A DNA stretch of 64,000 nucleotides, from NCBI GenBank assembly GCA_018670825.1, contig JABHIW010000048.1:1-64000 (forward strand). Reading direction: 5' to 3'. Of this stretch, positions 42,553 to 50,896 are shown in pieces. How positions within the stretch are numbered: the first letter of the stretch is position 1; the number at the start of each line of letters is the position of its first letter. The translations under genes and the position numbers were made by a program. The notes under the pieces are model-generated. The model saw only the letters and a program-made list of their open reading frames with translations, was not told the DNA's origin and did no database searches. Origin of the DNA: Candidatus Scalindua sp. (GTDB taxonomy: Bacteria; Planctomycetota; Brocadiia; Brocadiales; Scalinduaceae).

Positions 42553-45297
42553 TTATTTAGCACTCTGACCTTGCCAGGGAGCAGCCGCTGGTGGTAGCTG
42601 TGGTGTTGTTATTATTTGTTCTACAGATGGAGCAGGATCACGTCGGAAAGGGAAGCCAGAATACCGTGGTAGAGCTGTGGAATCGTAAAAATTTGAAGGT
42701 AACTGAGCAATCTGGAGAAAGGGTCCAAATGCTCTTACTAAATTTCGTATTCTTCCCATGATATTTTTTGATACAAAAACAACATCACCGCTATTTAATG
42801 GAATATTTTTCCTGAAATCACCCCGTTGATAAATCTCTGTTAAATCGACTTTTATGGTCTCAGGCCTTTCCACGGATCCTCTTATTACCAGTACCTGCCT
42901 GGCCTTGCCATACACAGTAGGCCCACCGGCACTAATAACGGCTTCCAGCAACGAAATATCCTTGTCAAAGTTGAATAAACCAGGTCTTGCCACTTCACCC
43001 ATTACAAATACTCTATTCTTAATTTCCGCCTTGCTGGGTATAAAAAAAACATCACCATCCTCAACTATTACATCCTGACGGAAATCAGACCTGAAAAGCG
43101 CATCAAATATGTTTAAAAAATATGTTTTTCTGTCCCTTATCAGTCGTACATGTGTTAAGTCTGCAATTTCTAAATGGCCTCCAGCTCTTGCTAAAAATTC
43201 TGAAAATCTTTCTTTGCCGTATAGTGCGTATATACCTGGTCCGGTTGGCTGTCGCGCTAAGGACCTTACTGCTCCAAAGATTGACAGAGTGTAAGCTCTC
43301 TTAAAGTTATCGGGTATTTCTACCTTAATAAATGGGTCCCTAAACACTTTACTTAATTGTGCCGTGAATTCTTCTTCTAATTCCGTTGGTGTAAAGCCCG
43401 TTACATTGAAATTTTTGATGTAAGAAAAGGACACGGTATTTTGAGGCGAGACTAAGACCTCATATTCTTTTTCTTCTAAACCTACCCAGAATGTTATTGA
43501 TAATTTATCTTTTGAGCCAATTCGATACTCCGGAATGCCGTTTACTTCCCGCCACGCCTTATATTCCTTAACAGGAATTAAGTCACCTTTTTCTAGAAAC
43601 GGATAAGCATATCTCCCGGCCTCATCTGATTCAGGATTGGCATCAAACTTTGCTTTATCTTCTTGTCGATTATCCGGTGATTTACCATAATTTAACGCAA
43701 TATCTATCCTTCTACCTTCCTGCCATGCACTATCTTCTCCGGCTTCATTCATAAAATGTGAATCTCTCCTGATATCAATCTCAATTCTTTCTTGAGATAT
43801 ATCTTTGGAAATAAAGTAATCAGTCACCGTTTTAAGTCTCGCTTCTGAAAGAGCTTGATCAACTGAAGATTGTTTTGCCTCGACTCTTCCAGAACCGGAA
43901 TATTTCTTAAAGTTTAAAACAGTTCCTTCAACACTATTAAGAACATTTAATAGATTGTTTAAGGATTTAGTTGATTCTGCACTAAGATCTGACGTTTCCG
44001 TATCAAAAAAAACAGAAGTTTCCAATACCGGTACCGGAAGTTTAATTTCTCCCTCTTCATCAACTAAATCATTTTCAGTCTGTAGCTCTGCCTGATGATC
44101 TATGCCCCTTAGCCATATCTTTACTCCTTCTCCATAAGTCGTGGCTGCAATGTCGAGATTGTTATCAGAATTAAAATCTGCGAACCCGATATCAAAATAA
44201 TAGCCATCCTTAGGCAGCCCTTCATCTCTCGCAATCATCCATTTAAACATGCTTGCCTGATACCATACAATAATTCCATTGTTATCGCTTAATGTAGCGG
44301 CTATATCCAGTAAGCCGTCATTGTTAAGGTCTACGGCCTTTGCCCTCCAGAAATTTCCTTTTTTTGTAAGTACTTTCTTTTTCGAGAAACCTCCCTCACC
44401 GTTGCCATAATGGATTTTAACACCATCAAAATTTGCTGCTGATATAATATCAGGATTGCCATCACCATTAACATCCGCCACATCAACTCCCCAGAAAGAG
44501 CCTATATCAACAATTGATTCTACAGCAGACCACCTGCCATCACCGGAGCCAAGCCATACCCTCAGTGCGCCTCCATCTTCCCCCCACGCCGCACCCACTA
44601 AATCAATCTTTCCATCGTTATCAAAATCACCTACCTCAACATCACTATACATATTCCTGCGTGTTGGACCTGATTCTTGAATGAAAGTGCCTTTACCAGT
44701 TCCCATCCAGACATTAATACCTCCTTTAAATACACTTGTTTTATTGGCTGCTATAACGTCCAGGTTACCATCATTATCTATGTCAGCAAGCCTAAGTCCA
44801 TCGAATAAATCTTTTTCAGAAACAGGTTGCGGGTCTCCAAATCTGCCATTTTCATTAATCCACGCCTGTACACCGTTTGTATCTCCCATGCTTGTTGAAA
44901 TAATATCAAGCCAGCCATCATTATTCAAATCCCCGGCGGCTAACGAACGGATATCCCCCCTTATCTTGAAACGCTGCGCCCTTTCCCAATTACCGGCATC
45001 ATCTCCAAACCAGAGAAATATTGCCCCAGGTTCATAACTTCCACCGACAACATCAACCTTTCCATCGTTATTAAAATCACCTAACGTTAAGGAACGAAAA
45101 TGACCTGACTGTTCGGGGCCAAAGTCCCTGGACCATCTTTGATCAGACCTATACCGGTGAACTCCGGGTCCTTTAAAAGGTGCTTTTTCAGTATCCAAAA
45201 GCTCTCTACGAGTCTCCAAAATATTTCCACAACCAACGAGGATGGCTAAAAAAATTAAGGTACTTATTATTTTGGCTCTCTTTGATGCTATTGACAC
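42553..45297 (-). CDS. Lipoprotein fusion: FG-GAP propeller, OmpA-like domain and Wza-type exporter
   Basis: 914 residues in one unbroken frame. The N-terminus is a lipoprotein signal ending in LVGC (Cys23). Seven Ca-binding loops of the D-x-N-x-D-G type (DFNNDGKVD near 74, DLNNDGWLD near 123, then near 172, 224, 275 and 323, and a weaker seventh DFNSDNNLD near 374) are spaced by about 50 residues, as in a seven-bladed FG-GAP/VCBS propeller. Residues about 428-537 resemble an OmpA C-terminal domain (SVFFDTETSDLSAESTKSL, LSEARLKTVTDYF, EGRRIDIAL). From 585 on it is a Wza-like exporter: Poly_export domain (590-665) and two SLBB domains (about 668-750 and 760-840). It lies between the BY-kinase and the ligase-type gene. 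A fused propeller on an exporter is unusual. Confidence 0.88.
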   Translation of the reverse strand: MSIASKRAKIISTLIFLAILVGCGNILETRRELLDTEKAPFKGPGVHRYRSDQRWSRDFGPEQSGHFRSLTLGDFNNDGKVDVVGGSYEPGAIFLWFGDDAGNWERAQRFKIRGDIRSLAAGDLNNDGWLDIISTSMGDTNGVQAWINENGRFGDPQPVSEKDLFDGLRLADIDNDGNLDVIAANKTSVFKGGINVWMGTGKGTFIQESGPTRRNMYSDVEVGDFDNDGKIDLVGAAWGEDGGALRVWLGSGDGRWSAVESIVDIGSFWGVDVADVNGDGNPDIISAANFDGVKIHYGNGEGGFSKKKVLTKKGNFWRAKAVDLNNDGLLDIAATLSDNNGIIVWYQASMFKWMIARDEGLPKDGYYFDIGFADFNSDNNLDIAATTYGEGVKIWLRGIDHQAELQTENDLVDEEGEIKLPVPVLETSVFFDTETSDLSAESTKSLNNLLNVLNSVEGTVLNFKKYSGSGRVEAKQSSVDQALSEARLKTVTDYFISKDISQERIEIDIRRDSHFMNEAGEDSAWQEGRRIDIALNYGKSPDNRQEDKAKFDANPESDEAGRYAYPFLEKGDLIPVKEYKAWREVNGIPEYRIGSKDKLSITFWVGLEEKEYEVLVSPQNTVSFSYIKNFNVTGFTPTELEEEFTAQLSKVFRDPFIKVEIPDNFKRAYTLSIFGAVRSLARQPTGPGIYALYGKERFSEFLARAGGHLEIADLTHVRLIRDRKTYFLNIFDALFRSDFRQDVIVEDGDVFFIPSKAEIKNRVFVMGEVARPGLFNFDKDISLLEAVISAGGPTVYGKARQVLVIRGSVERPETIKVDLTEIYQRGDFRKNIPLNSGDVVFVSKNIMGRIRNLVRAFGPFLQIAQLPSNFYDSTALPRYSGFPFRRDPAPSVEQIITTPQLPPAAAPWQGQSAK

Positions 45298-45452
45298 TAT
45301 TCGCCTTCTCCTGAAAAAAACATGATAATAACAATTATTATCTATTTAGGGATTTGTACATATCCTTTGAAATTTTAAAATATATAAACAGATGCTCCCA
45401 TTCTAAACATACAATTCGGCAACTGATACATATTTAATTGTAATTTATTTTA

Positions 45453-48002
45453 TTAGTACTTTAAGATACCAAATTGCCACAGTAAGCCATAAAAAATGAA
45501 TGTCGATGTTATGACCAAGATAATAATTTCCAGCCACTTCTTCCATGGTCTTTCCTTTAAGAAACTTGCTCTTTTCTTACTTGCCCGAGGCTTCTTTACC
45601 GATTTTTCCTTAGGTTGCCCCCTTCTTTTACTACCTTTCATCTTTGCCGATAAATTATTTACTACATCCGGCACCTTGAACCATTTCTTAATCGTATTCT
45701 TATATTTTGGTTCATTTATTTCAGATGTTTCTTCCTCCTCCCTCTCCTCTTTCTCTCCTATAATCATTTTTAATAATTTATCAGTTATATTTGGCATTTT
45801 AAACCATTTCTTGTACCATGGTACTATCGTTTCTTCTCCTTCTGAACCGTAACCATAATAATATCCATAATAACCGTAGTCCTTATAGTCCTTACCTGTT
45901 TCAGGTTTCAGACCATTCAAGACTACACCTATTACATTTGCCTTTGAATTTACCAGTTGTGCCTTTGCACGCTTGAGAGCGCCTCTTGCGACTTGGCCTA
46001 CTTGGTATACCATAACCACGCCTTCTGCTTTTGTTGATGTTATCACGGCATCGGTAGTTGGGAGAACAGGTGAACAATCAAGCAATACAATATCATATGA
46101 GCTCTCTACCTGAGAAAGGATTTCACTCAGTCTGGAGGAATTGAGTAATTCAGATGAGTTTGGAGGTATTAAACCCGAAGTTATTATGTTCAGATTATTT
46201 ATTCCCGGTGCTGTTGTCGTTATATCTTCCATTCCCATCTTCCCCATCATTATATCTGTATCAGTTTTTATTACCTCATCCCAGTTATAATTTCCTAAAA
46301 TGACATCAGATAATCCCGGCTCTCTTTCTAATCCGAACATTTTGTTTACCATAGGCTTTCTCAGATCAGCATCTATCAAGAGCACCTTTTTACCAATCTG
46401 TGCAGACGCCATCGCAAAATTACATGATATGGTAGTTTTTCCTTCCCTCATAGAAGAGCTGGTAATTGCTATAATTTTCATCTGCCGTTCTGCTGCAATA
46501 AATTCTACCCCGGTACGCAAGGATCTATAGCTTTCTGCTATAGTAGATTTTGGTGCAAAGTGGGATACCAATCGGGCATTCAGTTCGAGCACTTCTTCTG
46601 AAAGTTCAGCGCTTCTATTTTTCAGCAAGGTATCTTTGATTTGTTCAGTACCCATGAATGGGATTACTCCAACAACCGGAACCCCAAGAAATCCTTCCAC
46701 ATCTTCAATTGTGCCAATAGAAGTATCCATGGTCTCACGTACAAAGGCCATGACCACTCCCAAAATAAACCCAATAAGAGCTCCAATTATTGATGTAGTT
46801 GTAGTCGTAGGTGGATTTATTGGGAATGTTGGTATAATAGCAGGCCTTACGATTGTTATTTCCTGTATCTTTTCAGCTTCCTTAATCAATACCTCCTGGT
46901 ACTTCTGTTCTAAAGAACTAAGAAGTGTTTGATAACCCTTGACATCGTTTTCAATCCTTTCCATGTCAAAACTAATTTCAGGAAGTGAAAGAAATACTTG
47001 CAGCTGCTTGACCCTCTCCGTTTCTGCCGATTTTTGGGTTTCCCGGTGCCTTTCCTTTTCAGCAAGTAAGTGGTCCCCCATGTTTTTCATAATAGCATCT
47101 ATTTCCGTATCTATTCTTTGTACCTCAGGATGATTCTCAGTAAAGTCGATTAGTAATACATTTCTTTCCAATTGCAGTCCGTCTAAACCGGCATTGAGGG
47201 TTGTAAATACAGGGCTTATCTCCTTTGAATAAAAGCCTACCACCTTTTCCTTAGGCAATGATTTCTGAAACTTAAGATGCTCTATTAAATTTTCAATATC
47301 TTCCGCCTTTTCTTTGGAATCACTAAGTTCTTTTTCTGCCGCTTCTAACCTCCGAGAGGTATCTTTGGCATGGGTTTCCATTGAAACAAAGCGTTTTTCC
47401 TGCCTTAGTTTTTTAAGCTCTTGCTGAGACGCCTTTAAAGTCTTAACAATTGTACCTAATCTGCTTTCAATGAAATCCCTTGCCTCGTATGTACGTAAAT
47501 TCTTTTCCTTGGAATTTATCTCCTGAAATGCCTCAGCAACTCCGTTGGCTAATTCCATTGAAAATCTTGGTTCTCTTGAGGTCGCTGATATGTTTATTAT
47601 GTCAGTTTCTCCCTCCACTACGGTATTCAACTTATTTTTCAGATCAATGACGATATTCATCATATCAGGATCATCTCTAACAGCCTTACTTGGAATCTCC
47701 TTATCAATAAGGCCCATATTTTTGGCAGCTAACTCCACGACTGGAAGGCTAGTCGCTATAGCAGATTGCGTCTCTAACGAATCGGCATCGGACCATGATA
47801 TGGTTTCAATGTATAAGCCGGTAACCGTTGTACTTTTTTCTACTCTTATGCTTGATGCTGCTCTATACAATGGAATAGGTTGTTTTGAGAGAGAGAAAAT
47901 TAAACTGAAAAGGCCAATAGTAATAGTAGCAAAAGCGATAATAAGTTTTCGCTTTTGCATTATCCTGGTGTAATCCCTAAGGTTTAAATCATACTGGGCC
48001 AT
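45453..48002 (-). CDS. Wzc-type polysaccharide co-polymerase and BY-kinase with extended C-terminus
   Basis: 849 residues. Wzz region: helix 1 at about 20-37, a periplasmic coiled-coil part (about 170-380), PTFPINPP at 391-398 and helix 2 at 404-422. Tyrosine-kinase region: Walker A SSMREGKTT at 516-524, Walker A' VLLIDADLR at 540-548, Walker B IVLLDCSP at 638-645. A tyrosine cluster with eight Tyr lies at 706-718. Normal BY-kinases end there; this one goes on for 130 residues with repeats of the form KKWFK-MPN and KKWFK-VPD (731 and 772) and a basic linker (790-820), and ends with a third hydrophobic helix (about 825-845). GGAG sits ten bases before the ATG. It should control chain length and export with the Wza fusion encoded downstream. 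Confidence 0.9.
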   Translation of the reverse strand: MAQYDLNLRDYTRIMQKRKLIIAFATITIGLFSLIFSLSKQPIPLYRAASSIRVEKSTTVTGLYIETISWSDADSLETQSAIATSLPVVELAAKNMGLIDKEIPSKAVRDDPDMMNIVIDLKNKLNTVVEGETDIINISATSREPRFSMELANGVAEAFQEINSKEKNLRTYEARDFIESRLGTIVKTLKASQQELKKLRQEKRFVSMETHAKDTSRRLEAAEKELSDSKEKAEDIENLIEHLKFQKSLPKEKVVGFYSKEISPVFTTLNAGLDGLQLERNVLLIDFTENHPEVQRIDTEIDAIMKNMGDHLLAEKERHRETQKSAETERVKQLQVFLSLPEISFDMERIENDVKGYQTLLSSLEQKYQEVLIKEAEKIQEITIVRPAIIPTFPINPPTTTTTSIIGALIGFILGVVMAFVRETMDTSIGTIEDVEGFLGVPVVGVIPFMGTEQIKDTLLKNRSAELSEEVLELNARLVSHFAPKSTIAESYRSLRTGVEFIAAERQMKIIAITSSSMREGKTTISCNFAMASAQIGKKVLLIDADLRKPMVNKMFGLEREPGLSDVILGNYNWDEVIKTDTDIMMGKMGMEDITTTAPGINNLNIITSGLIPPNSSELLNSSRLSEILSQVESSYDIVLLDCSPVLPTTDAVITSTKAEGVVMVYQVGQVARGALKRAKAQLVNSKANVIGVVLNGLKPETGKDYKDYGYYGYYYGYGSEGEETIVPWYKKWFKMPNITDKLLKMIIGEKEEREEEETSEINEPKYKNTIKKWFKVPDVVNNLSAKMKGSKRRGQPKEKSVKKPRASKKRASFLKERPWKKWLEIIILVITSTFIFYGLLWQFGILKY

Positions 48003-48102
48003 TTATTTTGTACTCCGGTTTTTACTAAATATTGTTTACAAAGTAGGGCAGGATAGATAATTGAATGTCAGGTATCTTAAAATCATAATTTCTGTGTATA
48101 TC

Positions 48103-48165
48103 AAACAAACCAAAAGTTCTGCTCTAAAACTACGTTTATTATAGAGAAGGATTTTTGGTTTGTTT
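48103..48165. promoter_or_regulatory. 13-bp inverted repeat around a TATAAT upstream of the BY-kinase
   Basis: AAACAAACCAAAA at 48103-48115 and its exact reverse complement TTTTGGTTTGTTT at 48153-48165 are separated by 37 bp. On the minus strand the spacer contains TATAAT with no good -35 box, as in an activator-dependent promoter. It lies between the TPR gene and the BY-kinase and could control the kinase-exporter operon. Confidence 0.4.
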
Positions 48166-48229
48166 TAGCAGAAAAATAAATTTATTTACAATCACTTGTA
48201 TCTGTGAGCAAGATCACGAAAAATTATTT

Positions 48230-50209
48230 TCAATAACCAAATAATATTCCTTTGGGATTGTTTTTATTTTTTAATGCGACACCAGGGGATGAACCTTTCA
48301 CAGAAAAAGAGAATGCAAGGCCGTATAAAGCGTTTGAAGAGCATGGGTTAATCCGAAGTGTATTCTTATACCCAATTATAGCGTCATGAAACATCTCTTC
48401 ATACATATTGCCTAATCTGTAAGGAAATTCTGTATTATATTTCTCGAACGGCTTCGCTTGTTCAGGTGAACTGGCATCACTAATTTTTTCATTATCCGTA
48501 TCATCCAAAAGATAAAATCGTTTGACTGAAAAGTTCTGATTGTCTTCCGGTGCATTTTCTCTTCTTGCTATTGCATCGTCAAGATACATGGCTTTACGGT
48601 AATAAGCATGGGCCAGATTTAGAATGGCATTATTGTCATATGGGTTTTTAATTGTATCGTCTTCATATCTCTTTATCGCATCATTAACTTCTATTTTTGT
48701 CTTGTAGTTTTTGGTTATATTGTACGTATAAACCCTGTAGTCTGAGTTGGTTTTATTTTTAGCAACGGCTTTTTCTTCAGAAGAGTTTACCTGAATGACA
48801 ACACCTACATTTGCTTGATCGTTTGACAGGCTTGCACCCGTTTCTTGCTTGACTTCGGTTTGTTTGTATGCGACATGCCCTTGAATTTGTTTTTCATCTC
48901 GACCTTCTTTATGCGGCACTTTCTTCATTAGTACTTTTTCAGGTTTTAAGCTATTTGTTCCTTGTGAAAGAAGGAATGGGTATTGGCTATCTACATGTTT
49001 TTGACTATCTTCTCTATTTTTTGTATTACTTTTTTTCGCCAGTATCATTTCCTCAGCAACATCAATTTTATGAGGAATTTTTTTCTTGAGAGACTCTTTC
49101 ACCTGTTCTCCCTTATGCAGGTTTTTTCTTCTTACATCGTTGTTAGTGCTGCCAGAAACATTCTTACCGGAATAAGACTCGCTACTATGGATACCTTTAT
49201 CTGGAATAACCTTTTTGTCTTCACTGATAATATTAAGAGTACTTTTATCCAGCATCGCATAGTTTTGATTAATTTTCATAGTCTTGTTAAACTCTATTAT
49301 TGCTTTATCGAGTTTTCTATTTTCGGCATAAACTATGCCAAGATTATAATGTGCTTTTTCGAGGACATCTTTAAGTTGTGGGAAATTAGGGTTTATGCCC
49401 GATACCTTGTTAAACTCAATGATAGCATTATCATATTCCTGATTTTCCAGGTGGAATGTGCCTAAACTAAAATATATTTCGCTTAGAGATTTCTTTGCAA
49501 TTGTATTTCCTGGTTTAAGCGCTAAACCCTTTTCGAATGCCAACTGTGCTTTTTTAAATTTTGCTTCTTTTTTATATGCATTTCCCAGATTTATGTAAGC
49601 CTCAAATAGGTCTTTTTGTTCTTTCGTGTTTTCAGCTACTGGTAACGCATTAAAAACCATCTTTGCAACAGCTTCATTAAGATCAATACCCATTGCCTTC
49701 TTAAATTCACATTTGGCATCATCTGTCATGCCTTTTATTCCATAGGCGGTGCCCAATTGTATATGTGATTCCAGATGATTTGGATTCTCTTCTATTGAAC
49801 ACTGAAATTCATAGATTGCCTGGTCGATCAAGTTTCTTTCCGTATAAGCAATTCCAAGAGCAAAATGGGCCAAGCCAACTTGATTCAATTTTATTTGCTC
49901 TTGCTCCACGCCAGGCAGGCTATCAATACGTTCTTTTTCGATTGCATTATTTTCCGTTTGTTTAATTATTGTATTAGTAGATGGTGAAGATCCCTCTTTT
50001 ATGGAAATGTTTGAAGACAGTGCCTGGCTTGCCACGTTTTCTTCATCAGGCTGTAGTAGGCCTTCTTCGTAGTTACCATCTTGGTTTATAGTGTTAATAA
50101 ATTGTTGATCTGTTATATCCTTTTTCTTCACAAAACCCTGGTTTGTACAGGATATTGCTCCAGCCGATATCAAAAAAAGTGGTATTAGTAAGTTTGTAAG
50201 TTTTGACAT
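48230..50209 (-). CDS. TPR-repeat lipoprotein
   Basis: 659 residues from the ATG at 50209, which has GGGG nine bases upstream; a TTG at 50224 would add five. An N-terminal signal ends near ISC, so it is probably a lipoprotein. At least six TPR units occupy about residues 105-320: HFALGIAYTERNLIDQAIYEFQCSIEENPN, then AYGIKGMTDDAKCEFKKAMGID, AYKKEAKFKKAQLAFEKGLALKPG, FHLENQEYDNAIIEFNKVSGINPN and VYAENRKLDKAIIEFNKTMKIN, with the typical pattern. A long polar low-complexity linker (about 325-485) leads to a final TPR-like part (about 515-620). TPR lipoproteins are common helpers of polysaccharide polymerisation or secretion complexes, including in PEP-CTERM loci. Confidence 0.85.
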   Translation of the reverse strand: MSKLTNLLIPLFLISAGAISCTNQGFVKKKDITDQQFINTINQDGNYEEGLLQPDEENVASQALSSNISIKEGSSPSTNTIIKQTENNAIEKERIDSLPGVEQEQIKLNQVGLAHFALGIAYTERNLIDQAIYEFQCSIEENPNHLESHIQLGTAYGIKGMTDDAKCEFKKAMGIDLNEAVAKMVFNALPVAENTKEQKDLFEAYINLGNAYKKEAKFKKAQLAFEKGLALKPGNTIAKKSLSEIYFSLGTFHLENQEYDNAIIEFNKVSGINPNFPQLKDVLEKAHYNLGIVYAENRKLDKAIIEFNKTMKINQNYAMLDKSTLNIISEDKKVIPDKGIHSSESYSGKNVSGSTNNDVRRKNLHKGEQVKESLKKKIPHKIDVAEEMILAKKSNTKNREDSQKHVDSQYPFLLSQGTNSLKPEKVLMKKVPHKEGRDEKQIQGHVAYKQTEVKQETGASLSNDQANVGVVIQVNSSEEKAVAKNKTNSDYRVYTYNITKNYKTKIEVNDAIKRYEDDTIKNPYDNNAILNLAHAYYRKAMYLDDAIARRENAPEDNQNFSVKRFYLLDDTDNEKISDASSPEQAKPFEKYNTEFPYRLGNMYEEMFHDAIIGYKNTLRINPCSSNALYGLAFSFSVKGSSPGVALKNKNNPKGILFGY

Positions 50210-50896
50210 AATATATAACCCCAATTCTGTTTGTAACTATTTCGAAATGTATCAATCTTCTGGAAGGATATTGAAAATATCATAATAAACACTTCCAAAA
50301 TAAAGAGCTCTAAATAGTCAAAAAATATTTCTGAAACTGAAACAACTAAATACTAATAACAAAACAATCTGATGGCAGCTTTAAAAAAAATCTTTATGTA
50401 TTATTGCCACCATTATCAGACGTTATGTTTAGCAGAACTTGCCATGGCATGACTACTTCTTCAGAACAAACAATTTGGGATTAATCTGATGATGGCAAGT
50501 CGTGTACCTTTATGAAGCGAAAGGCACTTTAGCAGTGTGTGATTCGTTAGAATTTTATTATGTGGAAGGTGGTTTATACGGTAAAACCAGATTGTGAAAA
50601 GTTTATGGTACTCTACCAAAATGAAAATTACTATAAACTTTTAGTGGGTAATGCCTTACGAATATGCTAGAGGATAAAGTAACTTTTCGGCAATGTCAAC
50701 AAAAAAATCTGGAACATTTCTCTATTTAACGTTATTGGAAGCCGTATTCCCCGATAGTAAAACAACAAAATACGGAAGTATTATACCTGACGGCAAAAGT
50801 GCGGCCTCTTCAGTATGTTAGCCTATCTTCATTTCAGTCCATTAAAACATATGGAGCTTGCATTGCAGGTTTAGAGTCAATCCATAGCCGGTACAT
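50210..50896. other. 687-bp non-coding gap with repeated TGATGGCA-type motifs
   Basis: No gene seen. CTGATGGCA occurs at 50369-50377, a related CTGATGATGGCAA at 50486-50498, and reverse forms at 50404-50419 and 50437-50445 (ACTTGCCAT, an exact reverse complement of 50492-50500). The cluster could be a regulator site for the TPR gene, which is read leftward from 50209. A minus-strand promoter candidate (TTGACA at 50694-50699, TATCCT at 50671-50676, 17-bp spacer) lies at 50671-50699. The end near 50855 is similar to the DNA after the upstream HD-GYP copy. Confidence 0.4.
50671..50699 (-). promoter_or_regulatory. Candidate promoter reading toward the TPR gene
   Basis: On the minus strand TTGACA (50699-50694), 17 bp and TATCCT (50676-50671). 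The -35 is perfect and the -10 matches four of six. It is about 460 bp before the TPR start. Confidence 0.25.
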
